A DNA stretch of 64,000 bases. Source: Cloacimonetes bacterium SCGC AAA252-N17 (GTDB lineage: Bacteria > Cloacimonadota > Cloacimonadia > JGIOTU-2). The translations under genes and the position numbers were made by a program. Location: contig ASNI01000003.1 in assembly GCA_000404785.1 (NCBI GenBank), positions 1 through 64,000 of the forward strand. The letters run 5' to 3'. Positions 26,606 to 34,103 of the stretch are shown in pieces (the first letter of the stretch is position 1; each line of letters opens with the position of its first letter). A model generated the notes under the pieces. It had not been told where the DNA came from. It saw only the letters and a list, made by a program, of their open reading frames with translations, and searched no databases.

Positions 26606-27790
26606 GTGAATAGAAAAAGTTTAACCTCAAAACGTGTGAGTTCAATCAGCAAATCAGCTATTCATGAAATGACACGACTCTCAAAAGAGATCGAGGATGT
26701 CGCATTTCTTTCGTGGGCAAAACCAACTTCGGGAACACCCAAGCATATAAATAAAGCTGCAATCGAAGCAATAGAAAAAGGTCTTGTTGGAGGATATTCA
26801 CCAAGTGACGGACTGCTGGAACTGAGAAAAGAAATTGTGAAAAAGTTAGCTCGGGATAACAATATTATTGCAAATCCGAACCAGATATTAGTGACTGTCG
26901 GCGCGATCGAAGGCATCGCTTCTGCAGTAATGGCAACCGTCGATCCGGGAGATGAAGTTATCGTGCCCTCCCCCACATATTCCACTCATGTACGGCAGGT
27001 GCTTCTCGCATCTGCAAAACCGGTTTTCGTACCTCTACATGAAGATGATGAATTTGCTTTTCATATTGAAGATATCAAAAAAGCGATAACTCCGAAAACA
27101 AAAGCAATACTCTTCTGCAGTCCAAACAATCCGACAGGATCAATATTCCCTGAAGAAACTCTTAGAGAAATTGCTCAAATCGCTATCGAAAACAATCTTG
27201 TGATCATTACGGATGAAGCATACGAGTATTTTGTGTATGATGGAAATAAGCATTTCAGTATTGCTTCAATTCCGGAAGTTCAAAACAATGTGATATCCTG
27301 CTACACTTTTACAAAAACCTATGCAATGACGGGCTGGCGGATAGGTTATCTTCATGCGCAGGAAGCGGTGATCCCTCAAATAAAAAAAGCACATATTCCT
27401 TTTGCGATCTGTGCGCCTGTAATCTCTCAATATGCAGCTTTGGAAGCATTGAGAGGTTCACAAAATTGTGTAGATGATTTCCGTTCTCATTACAAATCCG
27501 CACGTGATCTTATGTGCAACCGACTCGACCGGCTCGAGAATATTTTTTCTTATGTAAAACCAACCGGTTCGTACCTGATGTTCCCAAAAATTCTTCTCGA
27601 TGAAGGCAAGGATTCAATAGATTTCTGTGTAAATCTACTGCAAAAAGCAAAGGTTTCAACAACGCCTGGTATTGCTTTCGGACCTACAGGGGAAAGTCAT
27701 CTGCGCTTATCTTTCTGCGTTGATGAAGACATGATCAATACTGCATTTGACCGCATGGAAAAATATTTTTATCATGGAGGTAAGAAATGA
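26606..27790 (+). CDS. PLP-dependent class I/II aminotransferase
   Basis: Protein of 394 residues, normal for fold-type I aspartate-aminotransferase-like enzymes. Seen: GGYSPSDGLLELR, SPNNPTG (Asn175), DEAYE (Asp203, Tyr206), and FTKTYAMTGWRIGY with the PLP lysine at 237; an Arg near the C-terminus (LRLSF) binds the substrate carboxylate. It starts with GTG after AAGGAA. The substrate cannot be told from sequence. Its stop overlaps the VOC gene start (ATGA), tying amino-acid or thiol metabolism to the metal-cluster genes around it. Confidence 0.92.
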   Translation: MNRKSLTSKRVSSISKSAIHEMTRLSKEIEDVAFLSWAKPTSGTPKHINKAAIEAIEKGLVGGYSPSDGLLELRKEIVKKLARDNNIIANPNQILVTVGAIEGIASAVMATVDPGDEVIVPSPTYSTHVRQVLLASAKPVFVPLHEDDEFAFHIEDIKKAITPKTKAILFCSPNNPTGSIFPEETLREIAQIAIENNLVIITDEAYEYFVYDGNKHFSIASIPEVQNNVISCYTFTKTYAMTGWRIGYLHAQEAVIPQIKKAHIPFAICAPVISQYAALEALRGSQNCVDDFRSHYKSARDLMCNRLDRLENIFSYVKPTGSYLMFPKILLDEGKDSIDFCVNLLQKAKVSTTPGIAFGPTGESHLRLSFCVDEDMINTAFDRMEKYFYHGGKK

Positions 27791-28179
27791 TCCATCATGC
27801 TGGACTCACCATCACCGATCCTACTGATATAATTAATTTTTATCAGGACATACTCGGTCTGAAGATTAAAAAAGAATTCACTCTTAAAAAAGAGCTCAAT
27901 CAACAATTATTTGGTTTCTATGAAGATGTCCCAGTGACCATGCTCTCAAATGGTAAAGCAGATATCGAGATTTTTGTTACAGACCTTCCTGCCAGAAATA
28001 ATTATTCTCACCTGTGTATCGAAGTAGAAGATAGAAACGAAATCATTAAAAAGGTTAAAGAAAAAAACTATAGCCATACGGTTATCGAAAGAGATCTTTA
28101 CCCGCTTGTATTTATTCAAGATCGATTTGGCAACTGTTTCGAGATAAAACAAAAAATCAAAGTAGAGAATGTATCATGA
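27787..28179 (+). CDS. VOC (glyoxalase-like) superfamily protein
   Basis: Protein of 130 residues with two beta-alpha-beta-beta-beta halves: IHHAGLTITDPTDIINFYQDILGLKI at the start and HLCIEVEDRNEIIKKVKEK with FIQDRFGNCFEIKQ in the second half. Potential metal ligands are His4, His near 75 and Glu near the end. VOC proteins include glyoxalase I, epimerases and dioxygenases, so the reaction is undefined. It overlaps its neighbours by 4 nt on both sides and is therefore firmly part of this operon. Confidence 0.8.
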   Translation: MIHHAGLTITDPTDIINFYQDILGLKIKKEFTLKKELNQQLFGFYEDVPVTMLSNGKADIEIFVTDLPARNNYSHLCIEVEDRNEIIKKVKEKNYSHTVIERDLYPLVFIQDRFGNCFEIKQKIKVENVS

Positions 28180-29036
28180 AAATAGCAATTGCAAGTGGAA
28201 AAGGCGGTACAGGTAAGACCACTCTTGCGACGAATCTTGCCCATCTCCTTTCTCAGAAATTCCCTGTTATTCTCGCAGATCTCGATGTAGAAGAACCCAA
28301 CTCCGGATTTTTCATTAAAGGGAATAAGATACGGGAAAAAAAAGCTTTTAGAATGATCCCTGAATGGGATAAAGATAAGTGTGTACTTTGCGGTAATTGC
28401 CAGCGAGTATGTAAGTTCAATGCAGTTATAAAATTGGGAGAAGAGGTGTTGGTTTTCAATCAACTGTGCCATGGTTGTTATGCATGCTCGGAGCTGTGTC
28501 CGCAAAATGCCCTACTCATGAAATCTTTTGAAGTGGGAAAGATCACAGAATTCAGAAAGAATGATTTGCATTTTTTAGAAGGAAAGCTCAATGTCGGCGA
28601 AGAACAGGCAGTGCCTGTGATCAAGAGAACATTAGAATATGTTGAGCAGAAATTTTCACCTGATATACTACGAATTTTTGATGCACCCCCAGGGACTTCC
28701 TGTCCTGTGATCGAAGCGACGAAAGATGCTGATTATATTATTCTCATCACCGAACCGACCCCCTTTGGATTGCATGATCTCAAGCTGGCTGTAGACGTTA
28801 TGAGAGAGTTGAAAAAACAATGTGGCGTTGTCATAAACCGTTATGGTATTGGAAACGATGATGTGATACGTTATTGTAAAAAAGAACGTATCCCTCTCCT
28901 CGGTAAAATTCCTAATATGAAAAGAGCGGCAGAAACCTATGCAAAGGGTGGATTACTTTCTGAAACTATACCTGAGATCAGGAATTCCTTTGAAAAAATT
29001 ATCGAGAACCTGCGAACTTTGGAGGTGCTGTCATGA
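28176..29036 (+). CDS. MinD-like ATPase with inserted 2x[4Fe-4S] ferredoxin domain (A)
   Basis: Protein of 286 residues. GKGGTGKTT at 8-16 is the deviant Walker A motif. Two ferredoxin motifs are inserted early: Cys69, 72, 75, 79 and Cys98, 101, 104, 108. FDAPPGTSCPV follows. This is the MinD/Mrp subfamily seen in pairs in orange-protein operons and other anaerobe loci. ATP hydrolysis probably drives cluster or electron transfer to a NifX-type partner. It overlaps the VOC gene and its own paralogue by 4 nt each. Confidence 0.92.
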   Translation: MKIAIASGKGGTGKTTLATNLAHLLSQKFPVILADLDVEEPNSGFFIKGNKIREKKAFRMIPEWDKDKCVLCGNCQRVCKFNAVIKLGEEVLVFNQLCHGCYACSELCPQNALLMKSFEVGKITEFRKNDLHFLEGKLNVGEEQAVPVIKRTLEYVEQKFSPDILRIFDAPPGTSCPVIEATKDADYIILITEPTPFGLHDLKLAVDVMRELKKQCGVVINRYGIGNDDVIRYCKKERIPLLGKIPNMKRAAETYAKGGLLSETIPEIRNSFEKIIENLRTLEVLS

Positions 29037-29914
29037 AAGAAATAGTGATCATTTCAGGTAAGGGCGGCACAGGTAAAACCTCTATCACTGCTGCGTTTGC
29101 AATGCTTGCTGGCAACGATGCCGTTATAGCAGACTGCGATGTGGACGCTGCTGATATGCACCTTCTTCTTCAACCGGATTTCTCACAATCAGAAGATTTT
29201 TATTCCGGCTTCAAAGCAGTGATCGATCAATCATTATGTATAAAATGTGGGAAATGCCAGAAGATATGCAGATTTGATGCAATAAAAAATATCAATGACT
29301 CTTTCAATATAACACCTCTCGATTGTGAAGGATGTGGCTACTGCGCCGAAATATGCCCTGTAAAAGCAATACAAATGGTAGAGCAGAATGTCGGCAAATG
29401 GTATATTTCAAAAATAAAGAGCGGTACTCACATGGTGCATGCGAGACTCGGTATTGGTGCTGATAATTCCGGGAAATTGGTCGCGAAAGTCAAAAAAGAA
29501 GCAAAGAATGTTGCCCAAGAAACAAGCAAGGATATTATTCTTGTCGATGGCTCTCCCGGTATTGGATGTCCTGTAGTATCTTCTTTGTCCGGTGCTGATT
29601 ATGTAATTCTTGTTACTGAACCTACACTGTCCGGATTTCATGACATGAAGAGAGTGTTTGAACTTATTCAAAATTTCAAACTTCCATCAGGCTGTATTAT
29701 AAACAAGTATGATATAAATATTGAAATCGCAGAGAAAATACGCGATTTTTGTGAGAAAAATTCGATAGATCATATTTCAAATCTTCCTTACGATGAGAGC
29801 TTTACTGTCGCAATGACACAAGGAAAAACAATTATTGAAAGCAATTCCGAAACCTTGAAAATTATTTTAGAAGATAGTTGGAAAAAGATAATTAAGCTCA
29901 CGGATTTTCACTGA
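29033..29914 (+). CDS. MinD-like ATPase with inserted 2x[4Fe-4S] ferredoxin domain (B)
   Basis: Protein of 293 residues, paralogous to the preceding gene. SGKGGTGKTS at 8-17; cysteines at 69, 72, 75, 79 and 98, 101, 104, 108, exactly as in paralogue A; VDGSPGIGCPV follows. The pair likely forms a heterodimer, as proposed for the paired ATPases of Desulfovibrio orange-protein loci. It ends the tight 26.6-29.9 kb operon. Directly downstream is a flank of ACGGATTTTCACTGATGAAC type that belongs to the GxxExxY unit. Confidence 0.92.
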   Translation: MKEIVIISGKGGTGKTSITAAFAMLAGNDAVIADCDVDAADMHLLLQPDFSQSEDFYSGFKAVIDQSLCIKCGKCQKICRFDAIKNINDSFNITPLDCEGCGYCAEICPVKAIQMVEQNVGKWYISKIKSGTHMVHARLGIGADNSGKLVAKVKKEAKNVAQETSKDIILVDGSPGIGCPVVSSLSGADYVILVTEPTLSGFHDMKRVFELIQNFKLPSGCIINKYDINIEIAEKIRDFCEKNSIDHISNLPYDESFTVAMTQGKTIIESNSETLKIILEDSWKKIIKLTDFH

Positions 29915-30078
29915 TGAACACAGATTTTATTCCTTATTTAAAAAAAATATTTTCAGTAAAATGTTCCAATTTTCAGATACATCTTTAAAAAATACATATA
30001 TATTATTAGAAATGGCAACAATAAAAAAGCTATATAATTCTAAACCGCGTTTATCTGCGTAAACCAGTGATCTATAAC

Positions 30079-30492
30079 ATGAAATATAAAGAACTTAGTT
30101 CAAAAATCATTCAAGCTTTTTACAATGTATATAACACTCTTGGATACGGATTCCTTGAAAAAGTGTATGAAAATGCAATTCTGATCGAACTAAGTAAAAT
30201 GTGTGTGAATTGTTCTAGACAAGTTCCTATCAGCGTCATATATGGAAATGAAATTGTTGGAGAATATTACGCAGATATACTTGTTGAAGATAAGATCATT
30301 CTTGAATTAAAAGCAATCAAAACTTTAACAAAACAAGATGAAGCACAACTTCTCGCATATCTAACCGCAACAAATATTGAAGTAGGTCTTCTCCTTAATT
30401 TTGGCGAGAAACCAGAGTTTATAAGAAAAATATATGATAATGACCGAAAGAAATATACACCAATTAACACTAATACTGATGAAACAACCTAA
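30079..30492 (+). CDS. GxxExxY-family protein
   Basis: Protein of 137 residues if the ATG at 30079 is used; a GTG 12 nt upstream is also possible. It has the naming motif GFLEKVYENA and the PD-(D/E)XK-like core YYADILVEDKIILELKAI (Asp, Glu-x-Lys). GxxExxY proteins are of unknown function. It interrupts the metal-cluster genes. Its flanks (29898-29927, 30045-30070, 30501-30530) carry recurring phrases such as CATCCGTGTAAATCCGTGAG, unlike the neighbouring gaps. This suggests it was inserted as a unit. Confidence 0.85.
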   Translation: MKYKELSSKIIQAFYNVYNTLGYGFLEKVYENAILIELSKMCVNCSRQVPISVIYGNEIVGEYYADILVEDKIILELKAIKTLTKQDEAQLLAYLTATNIEVGLLLNFGEKPEFIRKIYDNDRKKYTPINTNTDETT

Positions 30493-30552
30493 TAATTTTA
30501 TCAGCGCTCATCCGTGTAAATCCGTGAGCCAAAAAAACAAAATGGAGAAAAA

Positions 30553-30882
30553 ATGAAAATCGCATTTACAACAAAAGGAAAAGAATGGGACTCCCCTATG
30601 GATCCCAGGTTTGGAAGAACAGAATATTTTCTTATTTATGATGAAAAAAACGACGAACTGACCTCAATTGATAACACTGATATCAATGAAGTTGCGCATG
30701 GTGCAGGTCCCCGTACAGCTCAGAAACTTTTTGAACAAAAACCCGATGTGTTGATCACCGGCAATGGACCTGGTGGTAATGCTGCGATGGCTCTCCAACA
30801 AGGAAATATTAAAATTATTACTGGTGCTGGAACAATGACAGCAAAACAAGCTTATGAGGCTTACAAAAACGGTACATTATAA
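30553..30882 (+). CDS. NifX/orange-protein-like protein 2
   Basis: Protein of 109 residues. Its pattern MKIAFTTKGKEWDSPMDPRFGRTEYF and VAHGAGPRTAQKLFEQKPDVLITGNGPGGNA is close to the MTH1175/ORP branch of the Nitro_FeMo-Co family rather than NifX proper. ORP of Desulfovibrio binds a Mo-Cu-sulfide cluster without cysteine ligands; this protein also lacks cysteine. GGAGAAAAA precedes the ATG. Together with the two MinD-ferredoxin ATPases it forms the core of an ORP-like system. Confidence 0.9.
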   Translation: MKIAFTTKGKEWDSPMDPRFGRTEYFLIYDEKNDELTSIDNTDINEVAHGAGPRTAQKLFEQKPDVLITGNGPGGNAAMALQQGNIKIITGAGTMTAKQAYEAYKNGTL

Positions 30883-30888
30883 TTGTTT

Positions 30889-31032
30889 ATGAAATTCAAC
30901 GTCGCCTTTGCCACAGATGATGGGAAAACATTTATTGGTCGTCATTTTAGCGATGCACTCTTTTATGATATTTATGAACTTGGGAGCAAAAAAATTGATC
31001 AAAATGCGGATGAAATAATATGCCACAAATAA
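30889..31032 (+). pseudogene. Truncated NifX-like protein (5' fragment of a duplicate)
   Basis: A 47-codon frame, starting 7 nt after NifX 2, reads MKFNVAFATDDGKTFIGRHF and on to FYDIYELGSKK. It matches the first ~34 residues of NifX 3 at 31793 (VAFATDDGKTFMGRHFGDA...) at most positions, then diverges and stops inside the start of the TauE gene. It is too short for the fold, so it is probably a remnant of a duplication or an insertion event. Confidence 0.7.
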
Positions 31033-31763
31033 CATTAATCACAATTTATTTTATTATCGGTACTTTTGCTGGTTTTATGAGCGGTATGTTTGGAATTGGA
31101 GGAGGGACTGTAAGGATACCTTTGCTTAATCTTGCAGGGTTGCCTTTATTAAGCGCCTTTGGAATTAATTTTTTTGTTATCCCTTTTTCATCATTAGTAG
31201 GTGCAATAAGTCAGAGAAAAAACATCGCCAAAGAGATAGTGATTTATGCGATTGTCGGGGGTGTCTTAGGAGAAATAATAGGAGCAATTTCTGTCAGATT
31301 TATCCCGACGCTAATCCTGGCAATTATCTTTGCTATCCTTTGTTTTATAGTAGCATTTGGCATTCATTTAAGTAAGATTGTGCCAAAGCTTGCCCAAAAG
31401 GTTAAACCTACTAAGAGAAATATTTTTGGCTCTTCTTTTTTTGTAAGTATTATAACCGGTTTAAGAGGGGGCAGTGGTGGTCAAATCTTTCCAGCCCTTT
31501 TTAAAAGTTTTGGTCTTGATACCCACCAAGCAATCGCCACTTCATTAACTGTATCAATTTTTACTGCCTTTGGTGCTATACCAATATATTGGCATCGTGG
31601 TAATATAGTCTGGATTCCGGCGTTATTTGTACTTATAGGCTCAATGATCGGTGCAAGAATTGGAAGTAAAGTTTCATTAAAGACAAAGCCGCTTTGGCTA
31701 GAAATTGGACTTACAATGCTTATTATAGTTCTTGCTTTTAGTGTAATATATAAAGCATTATAA
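31020..31763 (+). CDS. TauE/SafE (TSUP) family permease
   Basis: Protein of 247 residues with about eight hydrophobic segments and the TSUP hallmarks FMSGMFGIGGGTVRIP near the N-terminus and GLRGGSGGQIFPAL in the second half. The family exports or imports sulfite, sulfoacetate, thiosulfate or other organosulfur anions. Lying between NifX paralogues, it could supply or remove a sulfur species used in cluster building (inference). Its start overlaps the truncated NifX frame, and that fragment and NifX 3 flank it like a direct repeat. Confidence 0.88.
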   Translation: MPQITLITIYFIIGTFAGFMSGMFGIGGGTVRIPLLNLAGLPLLSAFGINFFVIPFSSLVGAISQRKNIAKEIVIYAIVGGVLGEIIGAISVRFIPTLILAIIFAILCFIVAFGIHLSKIVPKLAQKVKPTKRNIFGSSFFVSIITGLRGGSGGQIFPALFKSFGLDTHQAIATSLTVSIFTAFGAIPIYWHRGNIVWIPALFVLIGSMIGARIGSKVSLKTKPLWLEIGLTMLIIVLAFSVIYKAL

Positions 31764-31792
31764 ATAACATAAACAAAAGAATATGGTAAAAA

Positions 31793-32185
31793 ATGGAAAA
31801 AATAAGAGTAGCATTTGCCACTGATGATGGCAAAACCTTTATGGGAAGGCATTTTGGAGATGCGCGTTTTTATGACATTTATGAACTTTATGAGAATCAA
31901 GCTTCTTTTTTAAAAAGGATCGAAAACACAGTTGATGAAGAAGAGGATGTACATGCAGATCCTAAAAAAGCAAAGGGAATCAGCACCCTACTTCTCGAAG
32001 AAAAGGTAAATGTTGTTGTATCAAAAATTTTTGGACCAAATATTAAGCGCATAAAAAAGAAATTTGTCTGCATCGTAGTGAGAGATGATGAAATTGATAT
32101 TGGACTGAAAAAAATCTGTGAAAATATTGAGAAAATACATGTCGAATGGGAAAAAGGCCAAGAGAGAACACATCTCTTAATGTAA
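31793..32185 (+). CDS. NifX/NifB-like protein 3
   Basis: Protein of 130 residues. VAFATDDGKTFMGRHFGDARFYDIYEL opens the Nitro_FeMo-Co fold; KAKGISTLLLEEKVNVVVSKIFGPNIKRIKKKF continues it. It carries an acidic insert with a His (EEEDVHAD) that could bind metal. It is the third complete member of the family in the region. Its stop codon is followed, in the same frame, by the start-less methyltransferase at 32204. Confidence 0.85.
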   Translation: MEKIRVAFATDDGKTFMGRHFGDARFYDIYELYENQASFLKRIENTVDEEEDVHADPKKAKGISTLLLEEKVNVVVSKIFGPNIKRIKKKFVCIVVRDDEIDIGLKKICENIEKIHVEWEKGQERTHLLM

Positions 32186-32203
32186 ATCCCAGAAAGAGTT
32201 GAT

Positions 32204-32846
32204 TTGGCAAAAACAAGGGCATTCAATAATAATTTGCACAAATATGAAGAGTGGTTTGTAATCAATAAATTCGTATATTTATCCGAATTAAAAGCAGTTG
32301 AAAAAGCAATTCCAAAAAAATGAAAAGGGTTTTGAGATAGGAATCGGCAGTGGTCTTTTTGCACAACCTTTTGATATAAAAGAAGGAATAGATCCTTCTA
32401 ATAAGATGAGGGGAAAAGCAAAGGAAAGAGGGATTAAGACCATTGATGCAGTTGCTGAAAATCTCCCCTACCCTGATGAGAGTTGGAATTATGCTTTGAT
32501 GGTTACCACGATTTGTTTCGTAGATGATATACAAAAGTCATTTCAGGAAGCTCATCGCGTTCTCAAACAAGATGGCCATCTCATCATCGGGTTTGTTGAT
32601 AAAAACAGTACTGTTGGGAAAACATATTTAGAATTTCAAGATAAAAGTGTTTTTTATAAAGAAGCAACATTTTTTGGAACTGAAGAAGTCTATGAATTGC
32701 TCCAACAAACGGGATTTAAAATTGAAGAAACCTTTCAGACAGTGTTTGGAAAACTTGATGAAATAACTGAAGTTCAAAAAGTGTTAGATGGGTACGGAGA
32801 TGGTAGTTTTATCGTTATTAATGCAAAAAAAACAAAATCGTTTTAA
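32204..32846 (+). pseudogene. SAM-dependent methyltransferase, frameshifted
   Basis: Frame 1 (from about 32190; the only in-frame start is TTG at 32204) reads LAKTRAFNNNLHKYEEWFVI... VEKAIPKK and hits TGA at 32321. Frame 2 continues without a gap as NEKGFEIGIGSGLFAQPF... (motif I), then NLPYPDESWNYALMVTTICF and EAHRVLKQDGHLIIGFVDKN to the stop at 32846. Loss of one A from the A7 run at 32314-32320 would restore one gene of about 213 residues. The N-terminus also lacks an ATG. Type: UbiE/COQ5-like small-molecule methyltransferase. Confidence 0.75.
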
Positions 32847-32867
32847 TAAAATATTTATTTAGCTATT

Positions 32868-33410
32868 ATGAATTTGGATAATTATAAAAATCAAATTAAA
32901 AATAACAGAAAAGGAAAAGATATATTTTTCAAACAAAATTTTCAATCACCTATTTTGCCGAAAGAAAGAGCAAATTTCACAAAATTAAACTATTTTGAAC
33001 CTTATCTCAAATATAGATTCGAATTGGAATTAGAAGAATTTTCCCACAAAGAAAAAGTGATAATCAAAGATACAGGTGGAAATTTAAGGAATTTTCTGAA
33101 ATGGGGAAAATTTTCTTTCGAGGTGGAAAATAGCATCTGTGTTTTAAATGTATACAAATCTGAAGAATCAGAAACTCGACTTTTTATCCCTTTCAAAGAT
33201 GCTACCAACGGAAAAAAAACTTACGGAGCAGGTAGATATTTAGACCTTTATGAGGAAAGAGACAAAATGGGAAATAAGTGGATATTGGATTTTAATTTAG
33301 CAACTAACCCTTGGTGTGCCTATAGTCCTAATTATGTCTGTCCCTTAATTCCATCTGAAAATATTCTAAAAGTAGAGATAAAAGCAGGAGAAAAGACTTA
33401 TAAGCAATAA
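32868..33410 (+). CDS. DUF1684-family protein
   Basis: Protein of 180 residues. The C-terminal half carries the DUF1684 pattern: YGAGRYLDLYEERD, WILDFNLATNPWCAYSPNYVCPLIPSENIL and IKAGEK. The conserved Asp, Asn and Cys residues of the family are present. Biochemical role unknown; in other bacteria it is a stand-alone cytoplasmic protein. No signal peptide. It lies 22 nt after the methyltransferase frame. Confidence 0.8.
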   Translation: MNLDNYKNQIKNNRKGKDIFFKQNFQSPILPKERANFTKLNYFEPYLKYRFELELEEFSHKEKVIIKDTGGNLRNFLKWGKFSFEVENSICVLNVYKSEESETRLFIPFKDATNGKKTYGAGRYLDLYEERDKMGNKWILDFNLATNPWCAYSPNYVCPLIPSENILKVEIKAGEKTYKQ

Positions 33411-33479
33411 GGTGAAGAAATTAAGGATTTTTTAAATGTTAAAGCATTCCGAAAATATTGAATTAACGGAGAAAATAAA

Positions 33480-33965
33480 ATGACAAAAATAGACAAAGAA
33501 AAATGCATTGGCTGTAGCGTTTGTGTTAATATTTGTCCTGAAGGTTTTTTAATTAAAAACTCAATAGCTGAAATTATAGACGAACATGCTTCATGTATTG
33601 ATAAAGCGGCAAATGCTTGTCCGGTTGGAGCTATTGTCACAACCAAAACAGATAAAAAGAGCACTCAATCAAGAACAAAAAAAGAAGTGTTTTCTGAATC
33701 GACTGAAAGAATTGAAAATTCATTTAGTAATTATGGTAGAGGTAGTGGGCAAGGATTTGGTTCAGGTAGAAGTGGTGGACAAGGAAAAAACCAAGGACTT
33801 GGTTTCGGCAGTGGTGGAGGACGGGGAAGAAATCAAGGTTTGGGTCGGGGACAAGGTGGTTATTGTGTTTGCCCAAGTTGCGGACATAAAGAACCGCACC
33901 AAAGAGGTGTTCCGTGCTATCAAACTCACTGTCCGAAATGTAATTCGATTATGAGACGAGTTTAA
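33480..33965 (+). CDS. Ferredoxin fused to the six-cysteine ribbon by a Gly-rich linker
   Basis: Protein of 161 residues. The N-terminal ferredoxin has Cys9-x2-Cys12-x2-Cys15-x3-Cys19-Pro and Cys39/Cys47-Pro, enough for one [4Fe-4S] cluster. Residues about 80-125 are Gly/Ser/Gln/Arg repeats (GRGSGQGFGSGRSGGQG). The C-terminal 36 residues repeat the ribbon of the 64-residue protein at 25332 with identical Cys spacing (C-x-C-x2-C-x11-C-x4-C-x2-C). The fusion indicates that ferredoxin and ribbon work together. Last recognisable member of the ORP-like region. Confidence 0.85.
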   Translation: MTKIDKEKCIGCSVCVNICPEGFLIKNSIAEIIDEHASCIDKAANACPVGAIVTTKTDKKSTQSRTKKEVFSESTERIENSFSNYGRGSGQGFGSGRSGGQGKNQGLGFGSGGGRGRNQGLGRGQGGYCVCPSCGHKEPHQRGVPCYQTHCPKCNSIMRRV

Positions 33966-34103
33966 ATATTTGCATAAATTTTCGCATTTTTGGAAAGATG
34001 TTCATATTATAATAATGTGGAATATTTTAAAAAAATTAGTAAAAAAATGAAATATAAAAGAAATATAAAAGAAATTTTTTAGGAAATTTTGAAGGAGCTA
34101 AAA

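Noticed and set aside
25552..32185. Nitrogen-fixation gene cluster
   Set aside because: NifX-like proteins occur, but no nifH, nifD, nifK or true nifB (radical SAM) gene is present; the context fits orange-protein systems better.
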